DNA of 18,593 nt, taken from positions 30,001 through 48,593 of the forward strand of contig JABUQX010125939.1 of NCBI GenBank assembly GCA_015478945.1, read 5' to 3'. A program made the translations under genes and the position numbers. How positions within the stretch are numbered: the stretch's first letter is position 1; every line of letters begins with the position of its first letter. Below are positions 1-9,804 of the stretch, piece by piece. Source of the stretch: Trachelipus rathkii. Its lineage: Eukaryota > Arthropoda > Malacostraca > Isopoda > Trachelipodidae. A model generated the notes under the pieces. The model did no database searches. It was given only the letters and a program-made list of their open reading frames with translations, and had not been told where the DNA came from.

Positions 1-50
1 TTGATAGCATTCATTATTAATATGTGTATTTTAATTGAATTTTACTGGTA

Positions 51-71
51 TAAATATATATATATATATAT

Positions 72-116
<45 letters not shown>

Positions 117-206
117 ATTATATATATATATATATATAATATTAATATATATAATATATATATATATATTATATATATATATATAGTTATATATATATAT
201 ATATAT
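51..206. repeat. (AT)n microsatellite, interrupted
   Basis: About 155 bases of nearly pure alternating A and T, with occasional TT or AA phase slips. The array begins after ordinary AT-rich sequence and ends exactly where the 3' end of the minus-strand LINE starts. Tyr-Ile reading frames across it are artefacts of the dinucleotide. It may have grown from an AT-rich tail of the LINE. Confidence 0.95.
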
Positions 207-211
207 TTGAG

Positions 212-217
212 TTTATT
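212..217 (-). promoter_or_regulatory. Polyadenylation signal AATAAA of the LINE
   Basis: AATAAA on the minus strand lies about 5 bases before the element runs into the (AT)n array. This is the position expected for the 3' processing signal of a non-LTR retrotransposon transcript. Confidence 0.5.
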
Positions 218-559
218 TACATGACCCACCACGGCCAAGAAGGAAGCGGACACACTGGGTTGAATAATTAATCAACTTCATGAGTGGATCCTGGCTCAAT
301 CTTATTTTTATGTGGTAAAACAAAATTTAGATGGCGATTGAAAATTCAAGTAAAAATAAATAATAAAGATGTCCTTATATTATATATATAGTCCTATATT
401 ACATAACATAATTAGTTGTGCAGGAAATTTTCAATTTTGAGATAAGAGAAAATCAGTTACTATTAAAGTTGGAAGATCAGATAAGATATGGACCAAAGTA
501 AGAAGATTTCAAGATATAGATAAGGACCAAAGAGAAGGAAAATGACGGTGGCGAAAGGG

Positions 560-1260
560 GTCCAGTTGAGGGCAATCAGTAAGATATGGTGAACAGATTG
601 GCGACGACAAAGATTTGACAGAAAGGAGGAGGGTCCCGTGACATGAGACTGTGATTTATATTGTAAGTTATATTGCAATGCGGAGGCGTGTAATATCCCC
701 CTCGTTCAATACGCTCCTCGTTGGTGAGAGGAAAACCACTCACCAATGACGGCTTTATATTTCTAAGTTTTCGCCCCTCGCTGATCACTCGCCAAATTCT
801 GCCAGCAAAGACAGAAGCCTGGAGAACAGGATAATAATTCAGTTGATGGGAGGCGACCTTGTCGGAATGGCATCCGGAGGTACCTAGAAACGGCTTGTGA
901 AGAGAAGGCAGCCATTTCTGGCCATTTGTCAGCGATCTTCGTTGCCAGTTACCTACGGTGAGAAGGGACCAGCATGTACACATTTGTTTCTTGTGAGGGG
1001 GGGGAGAATCCGAGAAATGTTGCACGGCGGTAAGGCTTTGAAGGCGCTGATTGAATCTGAATAATGCATTAGAGAGGTCCTTGTAAGGATAAAATTCTAG
1101 AGAGGGCAATCTGTATAGCCACTTAATTCTGCCATGAAAATTGAAGCCTGAGGGGAGAGGGTATGGGAGAGGTTGCGGTCAAGAAAAACAGAAGACGCAC
1201 CAACACTATCCCTTGTTTTAGAGGCATCAGTAAATACTGGAGTAAGTACATCGGGACTGT
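560..1260 (-). pseudogene. RNase H remnant and Cys/His C-terminal tail of the LINE
   Basis: Between 1260 and 900 the reading frames hold ASIFMAEL and YSDSISAFKAL. These correspond to the AEL and SDS blocks of the RNase H domain carried by some Jockey-clade elements. The tail at about 650-560 contains PPPFCQI, then in another frame CRRQ and VHHIL, matching the Cys-x2-Cys and His/Cys cluster typical of these ORF2 C-termini. A 177-codon open frame at 1109-576 crosses the region without a stop, but it changes register relative to the real protein, so it is not a gene of its own. Confidence 0.75.
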
Positions 1261-1599
1261 CGGGATGATACATAGATGAATGCTTTCACAAGGTAGCGGG
1301 GGCTAGATTTTGGAGAGAGGGTGTCAGGACACAACAGACGCTGGGAGCGTTGAATAAACCAAGGTGTTAACCCTTTTATCAAAGGAAAAGGCAGCACTTT
1401 TTGGAAAAGGGATGTTTGAGGAAGTTAAGGGATGTTATAAACTGTATTTGCAAATGGTCAGCAAGGGGGATTCTGAAATATCTCTCGCAGAATCGGCGTC
1501 AGAGCAGACGGAATTGGGGTTTGAAAGCGAAGATAACTTGTGCACTTGATATATTCCCTTCGAAGAGAGAGTGGCATCACATTGGATTCAACGTCAAGG

Positions 1600-2830
1600 C
1601 TTACCCGGGGGGACGATCGGAAGGCCCCAGTGGAGATACGGATTGCCTCTTTTTGGATGGGATCTAATAGTGTACTAGTGTTGGGGAGGCCTGACCATAT
1701 AGTGCGCAGCCATAGTCCAAACTTCGATCGGATTAGCGCGATGTATAGACATGAAAGGGACTTGCGGCCAACAACTCAAGATTTTGAGGCGAGATGATGT
1801 AATAGGTCAAGCACGCGATGACAAGTCGTTTTCAAGAATTTAATGTGCGGTGCGTATGTTAGGTAGTCATCTAGAATGAGGATTAGAAATTTGACGGTGA
1901 AGTCGCAGGATGAGTGAACGCATATATGGTTTTAGGCTTTGGCGGGAGGAAGGCGGCAAGTTCTTAACTCAATTTTTTCCTAGAATAGTGATGCGAGGTT
2001 TTGGGTGGGCGAGAACATGGAAGCTCAGGGAGTTACCCCATTGTAAATATTTTCAGTAGCTAATTGAAGTTGCCTTTTTCAAGAAATGACAGCCTGGCAC
2101 CGGGAATATATAGCTAAGGTCATCAACATAGAGATAAAAATTGGCCGTCACCGGATAGAAGTAACGATGTTTCATTGAATTCGAGAGCAATAATGATACA
2201 CTTAGAATACTGCTACGGAACACTTCATCTAAGTAAAATTGCGCCAAGAATAGAAGAGCACTGAACCTGGATGGATCTATTTGACAGAAGACATTTAATA
2301 AAGAGATGAAGCTGTCCTCTGAAACTAAGTGAGTAGAGTTTAAGGAGAACCTCAGTTCTCCACGTTGTGTCATAAACTTTTTTAAAGATCAAAAGACACA
2401 AGAACCATTCATACAGTTGAGAAGCTTCCCGAATGTCATGGTCAGTTTTAAGAACATGGGATCCGCGGCCCGAACATTTTTTCGACACCAACAAGAAGTT
2501 CAAAAAGCCTGGCGACTCTCCAAACAGGAGAGGCTTGAAATGCATTTTCTCCATTAAATATGCAAGTATGAACAGTCAGCGAAACTAGTCTTTGGTTGTC
2601 CGACAACTTTGGATCCTTCCCAGGTTTGGGAATAGGGGTTATCAAAAGCTGTAGCCTAAATAGATGAAAAGAGAATTGGATCCAGATTATGTTATACAGA
2701 TCCAACAATAACGCTGATGCAGATGGGTGAATATCAAGGAGCTTAATGTACGAAATTATGTCTGGGCCAAGGGCACCGTCTTTGTTATTCGCCAGTGCAG
2801 TTTGATACTCTACAAGTGTAAAAAGACTGT
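1600..2830 (-). pseudogene. Reverse transcriptase domain of the LINE
   Basis: The fingers, palm and thumb of a non-LTR reverse transcriptase are recognisable. The stretch at 2825-2740 carries ALGPDIISY, matching the canonical APGPD block. It is followed by LYNIIW and PIPKPGKDP, then NQRLVSLT (canonical NYRPISLT). Motif A is frameshifted at about 2385. The FRG and LSNRS blocks follow, then YVDDL at 2130-2116 with the catalytic Asp pair intact. The thumb at 1740-1600 matches the family pattern DPIQKEA followed by TGAFRSSP. Loss of frame in several places shows this is a fossil copy. Confidence 0.85.
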
Positions 2831-3439
2831 TATAGGTATGATCTTCTCTTTCGCTGTTAAAAAGTCTAACGGTGCAGTGTTAATTCTCAGTTTTTGAAAT
2901 GTTTCAGGGTAGCGGGAAGAGCTCGAGTGGCCTAGCAAAGCTGTAGCCCAATGCAACTTACAGCAGCAGGAGCAGATATCATATCGGTTTATATCAGGCC
3001 CATAACGGAGGACTATGGGTGAAGAGTTGTTGGAGTGGCGAGATATTTCTGTGCAACTTTTCACACTGAAGAAAGAGAAGTTGTGGAGTTGACAGTTGAA
3101 GTATAAGTTCGAAAGTATTGTTTACGTGTTTGGCGATTAATTCGAAGAGATCACTCCTCAGTTGCTTAAATATATTTATCTTTGGGATAGTACGGTTCCT
3201 TTGGTATTGTCTGTAGAGGTTTTTTTCTTCCCGTTAGCTTATGTACACTCTTGGGACCACCAAGGGGTTGCCGAATACCTGCCTGCGGAAGATCGCGGAT
3301 GCAAGCTTCTCCTGCTGTGATGCTAACTTGCTGGAAAAAGTTAAAGGCATCTTCAGTGGTTGGAACCGCTTATTGAAGGAGAAAGTGGGGATAGCTGTAA
3401 TCTGATAAACTCCACTCGTCATAACGCCAGCTGGAATTG

Positions 3440-4073
3440 AGTTTTAACATTGGGCTCGGTGCAAGGTCATTTAAGGATATTGGGTAATGGTCACTCCCGT
3501 ATAAGTTATCAATGCGGAACCAGGTAAAGCGATCCATAAGAAAATGAAAAAGAAAATGAAATATTTATACATGAAGAAAAGTGTATATCTAAACGTTCAT
3601 ATGTAAGTAGTCCTGTATAAAGACATCCCAGGGAAAATGGTGTTATTAGATCAACAAGGATCTTAGACTTAGACGAAGTTTCCCAATATAACAACCGGAG
3701 TGGAGAGCTACTTAAAAAGGTCAGCTAAGCCGAACTTAGTAAACTCAGTACTCGAAGCCAAGTAGATGGAGCAGACAGTGAGATCGGCGGACAGATGAAT
3801 TCGTGCTGCCACTGCATGAAGTCTAATCTGAAGAGGGAAGGGAGAATAGAGGACAAATTTATGAATGAGTATTCCTACCCCTCCCCTATCATTGTCACCT
3901 CTTTCTATAGAGGTTAGGTGCAATTTATATTCCGACTGTTGGAAGAAGTCGCAATAACATAGTTGAAGTTCCTACAAACACATGCACTTTGGTGTACATA
4001 TGTTTATTAGTTGAATAAGTTCTTCAAAATTAGAGTAGTAGTCAAGACAATTCCATTGAAGGAAATTGGCCAT
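3440..4073 (-). pseudogene. AP-endonuclease-like domain of the LINE
   Basis: This is the N-terminal domain of ORF2, which in Jockey-type elements makes the target-site nick. From the ATG at 4073 the frame opens with LQWN and YSNFEEL, meets a stop about 34 codons in, and resumes through GGVGILIH (near 3880) and TVCSIYL (near 3770). A stop and a frameshift lie just before the position expected for the catalytic LGDFN block; the remnant there reads YWETS in one frame and ILGNF in another. A second frameshift separates the SID/SLCSP-like region from the SDH-like end near 3480. It cannot be active. Confidence 0.8.
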
Positions 4074-5545
4074 TCTACGTTGTTATGAATATTATAAGTA
4101 TAGTCTTTTTGGACAATTGTCTCTATGTGACTAGGAGTAATGCTGGAGGTGGACACGGATGGGGAGGAAAGTCTGAGACGTCGCTCCCGACGAGGAATAA
4201 CAATAAATACTGGTGGTAAGGAATATTCGTACAACAGAGATTTGGTTTGTATGACCGAGTTTGGGGGGAATTTTCTGTGGTATTTGGTGGAGAAACTTCT
4301 CCGTGAATGCAAATTGAGTTGAGTTCAACCAAATCCATGTTATTATGTTGATTTGGTTGGTCGTTTTAAGAGCAACCAGAGTGATTAAATGTTTAGGAGT
4401 GGTAGCGATATTAGTATCTGCCAAGCACGCAGATTTAGAAATATGTTGAGAATATGGGGCTGTTTCCATGGAGATGGGGACGAAAGTGTCACCGGAAAAG
4501 TGTTAATCTTTTTGAGAAGGTGTTAGAGTTGTGGTATTGAGATCCAATACAGGATCTGGTGGGTTGACAAAGTCTAAAACCGGAGACTTTTGTCTGTGAC
4601 TCATTAAGTGGATGATTTGGGAAACTGGACAATTTGAGTTAAGATGGGAGACCCCTGGGTCTCCTTTCGCCCCGCCAACAGATCCAGAACGCTTGAAGCG
4701 TTCGCGGTATTTGCGTTGAATTGTTTTCCATTCACCTCTTGGAAGCGCAGGAAGCATTAGAAAGAGAGTGGGTAGTCACTTCAAGCTCTATTTGGGAACT
4801 ATAATCCATTTCATCCACTAAGACATAGAATCCTTTAGGAAATGCTTAGATAGGAAATTCGGAGGAAGGATTCAGGAGGATTCAGAAGAGCTGGAATAAT
4901 CTTGCAAACTATCAAAGGGTTGGCTGGTGGGTTGTTAGACAGCTGTGGTTACTTGGATGCAATCAATTGATGTCAATGTTTTTGTCTCAGGAATAGACTT
5001 ATGACGAGGTCTCTTCTGAGTTACATTTTTCACATCTGGGGTCGGTGTGTCCTGCTTTAGAAATTCGGATGTTTTGAATTTTAGCGAATAATCTTTAGCT
5101 TGCTGATTAATCTTTTGATTCGGTTTAGGAACATCTTTTTCAGGAATTTGAGTAATGGTGGGAGACGATTATGGGACATATACCTTAGCCTCTTAAGTGA
5201 GTTTGGTGAACTGTCGAAGGGTATGGGACAGAGTGTCTTGGCAGGAATGCTTCCAAGTTTGTGATGAATGAAAAATTAATTTCCTTGTTGGTTAGTTGAA
5301 AACGAGTACTCGGAGTAGGGCTGTTGATGCCTTTTTGAGAGAGAGATTGGATCAAGGGCTGCTTTTGAACTATTTGAGAAGTCGGTAGTATAGGCAATGC
5401 AGGCGGGCAGGTTACAGTAACGCTTGAGTCTCGCTTGGAAAATATAAATGCTGGCCAATGACGTTTTGAAAACGAAACACAGATGCATGATGTTATAGAA
5501 ATAACAGTCATGTGAACAGTAAGGTAGCATTTGCTAATAACAATG
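4074..5545 (-). pseudogene. Probable LINE ORF1 (gag-like) region, heavily broken
   Basis: Upstream of ORF2 on the same strand there are several short open blocks of 70 to 112 codons rich in Ser, Thr and Pro (5511-5185, 4757-4503, 4469-4131). This composition is common at the C-terminal end of Jockey ORF1 proteins. No CCHC zinc knuckle could be recognised, so assignment rests mainly on position and strand. Frames shift repeatedly. Part of this stretch could be inserted or unrelated sequence. Confidence 0.4.
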
Positions 5546-5599
5546 CAAGAATCTAATGTAATCTGACGTTACTCGTACCGCCCTCTAATGATAAATTAG

Positions 5600-6298
5600 C
5601 TATCCTAACACCAATGACAGTTTTTTATTCAACCACTCTATCATGTATTCCACCCATTTTGATTTACCATATGATTAGTAAACTAAACTTGTCATCAATA
5701 AAGGGATGTCATTCCTTCTCGCCAACACTTTGAAGAGAGTATTGTATCCTCAGACAATGACAATTAAAGGATAAAAATGATGAGTGTTACGATATCGAGA
5801 GAAATTAACAAAATGTTCGATTTCAGAGAAAGCGTCGACTTGTATTCCATAGCTACGTTTTTGGACCCTAGATGCAAAGCATAAAATTTCACCTCTCAGT
5901 TTTACACGGAGAGGGTTGTTAAAGTCATCGACTGCCGGAAATGTGTAGAAATTCAAAAAATTCAAGTAAAGTTTACTTAAACAAAGAACAGCAATTGTTG
6001 TTTCAAAGTCTAAACAAACACCACTGTAACCGACATGTATGAATGAAATTTTACACTCAAGCATATCATATGATGATGAATCCGCTGTCTTAGCTGGCAT
6101 AGAAAATCTTCCACCGTAAGCCAAAGAGAAAACGTAAATTTCCCCCAACGAAATCCTTGGTAATGGTGGAGGATCCATGAGGTAAACGTAATCCTGATTT
6201 TTTCATAATTGTAGTTTACCTTGCTTGTCCTCCTGAAGTGCTGCAGTGAACGCCTTTAGTGGTGCTGGTTCTGTTCTAATGATGGGAAAACGATTAGA
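5600..6298 (-). pseudogene. Unidentified broken coding sequence
   Basis: A 142-codon open block starts at the ATG at 6178 and ends with TGA at 5752-5750. Its composition is protein-like, with hydrophobic and aromatic residues and no low-complexity runs. The same frame is open upstream from 6298 to a single TGA at 6205-6203. It continues downstream for 24 codons to TAA (5677-5675) and another 24 to TAG (5602-5600). The ORF could be a gene of about 230 codons broken by three stops, or only the central block may be real. The 5' side is cut by the GA microsatellite. I recognise no domain and it does not resemble LINE ORF1. It lies upstream of the LINE on the same strand, so the LINE may have inserted beside or into it. 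Confidence 0.4.
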
Positions 6299-6306
6299 TT
6301 ATGCTC

Positions 6307-6336
6307 GAGAGAGAAGAAGAGAGAGAGAGAGAGAGA

Positions 6337-6372
<36 letters not shown>

Positions 6373-6613
6373 AGGAGAGAGAGGACAGAGACAGAGACAG
6401 AGACAGAGACAGAGGAGAGAGAGAGAGAGAGACAGAGACAGAGAAGAGACATTGACTGAGAGATTTGCGGACAGACAGATGAGGACAGAAAGGACTGGCA
6501 GACAAGCAGGACAGAAAGACAGACAGACAGACAGACAGACCAGACAGACAAAAGACGACAGACAGACAGACAGACAGACAGACAGAACAGACAATCTGCA
6601 GACACACACAGAC

Positions 6614-6684
<71 letters not shown>

Positions 6685-6716
6685 GAAGAGAGAAGAGAGA
6701 GAGAGAGAGAGAGAGA
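6307..6716. repeat. Composite (GA)n / (GACA)n microsatellite
   Basis: A purine-rich compound array of about 410 bases. It consists of (GA)n with GAAGA interruptions, then GACAGA repeats, a less regular (GACA)n stretch at 6471-6600, and (GA)n again. Runs 6307-6385 (79 bases) and 6614-6716 (103 bases) contain only purines on the plus strand. Reading frames here encode Arg-Glu, Thr-Asp-Arg or Ser-Leu-Cys repeats and should not be taken as genes. Confidence 0.95.
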
Positions 6717-7860
6717 TGAAAAGTTATAATTAATAATAAAGAGATTTTTCCTCTTTCAAAGGACGTAGGTTGGGGAAAGAAAAGATGTAAGTGAGATGCT
6801 GTAACGAATGAATCTTCATGCCTCGAAACTAGGAAATTTAAATGTTTATTTTATATATTAATTATTATGTCTGAACTCTTTACAATAGAAGGAAATATCC
6901 ATTTATGCCTAGTATATAAAAGTCGTACAAAAATACTGGTATCTATGGAATTTCGCATTTGCATTCGCGATATACGAAAAATATTCGCATTCACATTCGT
7001 ATTCACCAATATTTAAAAAAAAAATTATGTTCGTATAATCGTATTCATATATAATAAAAATATTTAGTAGTTATAGCAATGTTCGTCAATATTTTCTTTC
7101 ATTGGCTCATTGCTGGTAAAAAAAACCTCCTTTTTTATATTTGTTTTATTATGCATTTATAAGTAAAAGAAAAAATTTGGTTTGTCATGTGGATCAAAAT
7201 CTTTATGGTAATTTTCTTGCGCAGGAACATAAAAAGCCTATTTACAGCTTCGGTAAAGTCTGTGGAAATTATTATGGTAACTAAGCAAATAACTATACAA
7301 CCTACAGTACTTAAAATAAAATATAAAATTAGAATAACTGGCCAATATGCTTTTGTTTTATTTATTTATTTTATATACAGGCGTACAAAACCAAAGAGGG
7401 GATCGAACATAGCCCAGCACTGAAACCAAATAACTGGACACCTCTAAAGCTTCAGACCAAATTTAAACTAAATTCAACGATGATGTCTTTTGTTTTTGCC
7501 TTTCCAAATCCATTAGATCATTCTGGATGCCTTCCTGGCCAATATATTCAAGTAAGAACTTGTGTCTCTATTCTAAAAAAAACTTTAATTAATTCTAAGT
7601 TAATTAATGTATGAAATTTTTTTTATAAACTAAGAGAGAAGGGAAATTACTTTAGAATTTAATGAGAATTCTAAGAAGACAGAAGACGTCGAAAATGAAA
7701 AACAAAATAGATCACACTAAATTTATTTTCTTTACGGAAAAGAAGTCCAGTCCGTAAAGCCATGATAAATGGCTATTCGTTTCAAAATTCTAATAACGAT
7801 TAACCTACAGTAGTCTTTGTAAAAAAAAAAAAGAGTTCTTTAATTTTCTGACTTATCTAA
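6717..7860. other. AT-rich DNA, no gene recognised
   Basis: The stretch holds A and T runs and a patch of degenerate ATTCG repeats at 6952-7055. A 78-codon plus-strand frame at 7187-7423 has Lys/Ile/Phe-rich composition typical of chance ORFs in AT-rich DNA, with no recognisable domain. A B-box-like TGTTCGATCCC lies on the minus strand at 7408-7398. Confidence 0.6.
6952..7055. repeat. Degenerate ATTCG(C/T) hexamer array
   Basis: Variants of ATTCGC, ATTCGT and ATTCAC recur in imperfect tandem, interrupted by an A run near 7015-7022. Degenerate hexamer arrays of this kind occur near the ends of some DNA transposons, but no terminal inverted repeat was found here. Confidence 0.5.
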
Positions 7861-8091
7861 ATAAAATATAATATAATAATAATAATAGATAATAATAATA
7901 TAATAAAATCAGAATAATTCAATGCTTAAAAATTATAAGTATTAATTATAATGATAGTATAATAATAATAATATAATAATAATCTCATATATAATAAAAT
8001 ATAATAATAATAATAATCTAATAATAATAATAATATAATAAATAATAATAATAATCAATAAATAATAATAAAATAATAATAATAATAATAC
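7861..8091. repeat. Interrupted (AAT)n microsatellite
   Basis: About 230 bases of AAT/ATA trinucleotide units with frequent single-base slips and one non-repetitive interruption around 7908-7955. It has no coding capacity. Confidence 0.9.
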
Positions 8092-8430
8092 AGTTGCTAG
8101 CTTTTAATCTTGATTTTTTGACAGAATGAATAATGTTTTTAAATTCTTTCCTATTATTTTTAAATATTCAAAAGAATTTACTTTTTAATTGAATAATAAT
8201 CTATAATTAATTGGTCGTGGTTCAGACCAGTGAGCAAAATCTTTAAGAGTATGGTGTTTCTTCAAAAAAAAACAAAAAAAAAACGCTCTTTATATTTCAT
8301 AACATAGTTATGATACGTAATAACCGGAAAAGTTATTGTCAATGTTTTGGGATATTTTTTAGTAGTCAAAGCAATTAAGAAAGAAGTTGAAGAGAGTAAA
8401 AATATAGGGTGCACCTTCAGCAGCAGAAAT
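8092..8430. other. AT-rich DNA, nothing recognised
   Basis: No ORF, repeat or RNA signature could be supported apart from an interrupted A run at 8265-8282. Confidence 0.5.
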
Positions 8431-8433
8431 GTT

Positions 8434-8680
8434 GCTCAGTGCTTCGCATCATGACCCTTCTCAGTCTCCGGAGGTGCTCAGGCTCCCAGTAGAAACTTCA
8501 AACTATCAAAAGCAAGCTCTACGGGTTCATAAACATATAAAAGAACATATCACTTGGTCTATTATGCACTTATTTCAATATCTGGCTCCAGCTCCGGCTT
8601 AGGCTCCTGCTCAGTGCTCCGCATCATCAGCCTACTCTGTCTCAGACTCCAATTCCTTCTCCGAAGCCTGTCGGCTGCTT
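8434..8680. repeat. Direct repeat pair with CTCC/GCTCC-rich units
   Basis: The block starting GCTCAGTGCTTCGCATCAT at 8434 recurs as GCTCAGTGCTCCGCATCAT at 8609, one mismatch over 19 bases and offset 175. Both copies are followed by CTC-rich sequence. The second sits in a run of GGCTCC/GCTCCGG units (8583-8660), a degenerate hexamer array on the minus strand as GGAGCC/GGAGTC. The 72-codon plus-strand frame at 8554-8772 is low-complexity Ser/Leu-rich sequence through this repeat and is not a convincing gene. Confidence 0.6.
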
Positions 8681-8857
8681 ATTTTCCATCTAGCTGGGCC
8701 ATAACCAGCTTTAGCCGGCCTCGCATCTCCCGGGGGACGCAGGGGCATGAAACCTCTACTCCTACGAGGTGACACCACTACCAGTGATAGGTGTACAAAG
8801 TTTGAGAGGGATACGATGGATAGAGCTCCCTAAATTGAGAAGAAAATAAATTCTGCC

Positions 8858-8905
8858 CTGTGATTGGTCGATCTGTAACGTCACTATCCTCTCGACCAAT
8901 CACAG
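8858..8905. promoter_or_regulatory. 14-bp inverted repeat with two CCAAT boxes and a CRE-like site
   Basis: The left arm CTGTGATTGGTCGA (8858-8871) and right arm TCGACCAATCACAG (8892-8905) are perfect reverse complements around a 20-base loop. Each arm contains a CCAAT box (the NF-Y recognition core), facing each other. The loop contains ACGTCA (8878-8883), the core of a CRE/ATF site. It could be a promoter module, possibly from a mobile element, or simply a hairpin. No transcript start or TATA box can be assigned. Confidence 0.5.
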
Positions 8906-8913
8906 CCGTTTCA

Positions 8914-8914
8914 G

Positions 8915-8963
<49 letters not shown>

Positions 8964-8978
8964 TATATATAATATATT

Positions 8979-9053
<75 letters not shown>
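8914..9053. repeat. (AT)n microsatellite
   Basis: About 140 bases of alternating A and T with a few slips in the first half and a pure (TA)n run in the second. It begins 9 bases after the CCAAT-bearing inverted repeat. Confidence 0.95.
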
Positions 9054-9054
<1 letters not shown>

Positions 9055-9492
9055 CATCAACATCAGCATCTTCGTTTTTCTCCGCAAGACCTGGGGGTAA
9101 AGGTGTGGTGCAGTTGTATCGGAAAAAACGTAGTAAGACGAATATGACGCAAGTCGAAAAGAAAGCCCAGCTTACCTCCCCCTTTATACTCATAGTGAGA
9201 ACTCGTCGCAAGTCAGAAAATCCATCCTAGTGCTTCATCATGGGACCGCGACGGATCCTCATGATGGCATGTATCGTCAGTGTAAGGGTCATCCTCTGGC
9301 CAGGTGGGCAACAACGACACCCTCGACAAAACCACCACCATTCACTCCTATTATGCACCTTTTCTCTTGCCTTGCTAAACTCACGATTTCTCTCCTCCAG
9401 ACATTCCTTTACTGATCAATTGCACTTTTCTTCAGTCTCCCAGCCGGTCGATTCCAGGCACACACCACTATACATCGCTTCACCAACCGACT
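9054..9492. other. Unclassified moderate-GC island between AT arrays
   Basis: About 440 bases of balanced composition between two (AT)n arrays. Short plus-strand frames (9230-9415 and 9240-9548) show no recognisable domain. The contrast in composition suggests a mobile-element fragment, but no terminal repeat or known motif supports a family. Confidence 0.4.
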
Positions 9493-9603
9493 ATACATAT
9501 ATTATATATTTATATATATATAAATATATATATATATATAATATATAATATATATATAATATATATATATATATAGTATATATATATATATATATATATA
9601 TAT
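9493..9603. repeat. (AT)n microsatellite
   Basis: About 110 bases of AT dinucleotide repeat with slips. It ends directly at the GC-rich left end of the hAT-like element. Confidence 0.95.
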
Positions 9604-9604
9604 T

Positions 9605-9771
9605 CATGGCGGCTCCAGGGAGGGAGACTGGGCAAATCCGCCCTGGGCCTGCGGCCTTATAAGGGCCTCGCTGGCATGCCGAGGTAACAGATTTTAACGC
9701 CCCCATGTCGCATGAGCTGCGCAATATATATTATATTAATATATATATATATATATACTTATATATAGTAT

Positions 9772-9804
<33 letters not shown>

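Larger units (their letters stand above)
415..4073 (-). pseudogene. LINE ORF2: endonuclease, reverse transcriptase, RNase H (broken)
   Basis: In an intact element this protein nicks target DNA and reverse-transcribes the element RNA at the nick. A plausible start is the ATG at 4073-4071, followed by the LQWN block (canonical LQWNCRG), then YSNFEEL. Further endonuclease blocks read GGVGILIH and VCSIYL. RT blocks include PIPKPGKDP (near 2635-2610), YDTTWR (near 2375-2355) and YVDD (2130-2119). The thumb contains a block resembling RISTGAFRSSP (near 1640-1600). In motif A the catalytic Asp codon (in FDL) lies in a different frame from the following KKVYD, so a small indel destroys the motif. Stops also interrupt the endonuclease and RNase H regions. 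The C-terminal end is approximate. Several short overlapping ORFs here are fragments of this one gene. Confidence 0.85.
207..5545 (-). mobile_element. Degenerate Jockey-like non-LTR retrotransposon
   Basis: A minus-strand LINE about 5.3 kb long, recognised from conserved blocks in the order of the Jockey clade. They are: endonuclease (about 4073-3440), reverse transcriptase (about 2830-1600), RNase H remnant (about 1260-900) and a Cys/His tail (about 650-560). The 3' end has AATAAA at 217-212, then the (AT)n array. Sequence from 4074 to about 5545 is probably its ORF1 plus spacer, but this is less certain. Many stops and frameshifts split every domain, so the copy is dead. The 5' end is not defined, and no target-site duplication could be read because the 3' flank is a microsatellite. 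The clade assignment is from motif memory; R1-like or CR1-like families are less likely. Confidence 0.85.

Noticed and set aside
576..1109. 177-codon minus-strand open frame
   Set aside because: It is the longest frame in the window but it runs through the RNase H and tail region of the LINE in mixed register. Its neighbours in other frames carry the real domain blocks.
6307..6716. CRISPR-like array
   Set aside because: Units are 2-4 bases with no spacers: a microsatellite.
6246..6733. Long frames of Arg-Glu, Ser-Leu and Cys-Leu-Ser-Val repeats on both strands
   Set aside because: Produced by the GA/GACA microsatellite. No non-repetitive coding flank.
7187..7423. 78-codon plus-strand frame and a B-box-like site on the minus strand at 7408-7398
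   Set aside because: The frame has chance-like composition. The B box is good, but I could not find a convincing A box at tRNA spacing, so I did not call a SINE.
8554..8772. 72-codon Ser/Leu-rich plus-strand frame
   Set aside because: It reads through the CTCC repeat pair and has no recognisable domain.
9230..9548. Overlapping plus-strand frames between AT arrays
   Set aside because: No domain recognised, two frames overlap, and one runs into the AT repeat.
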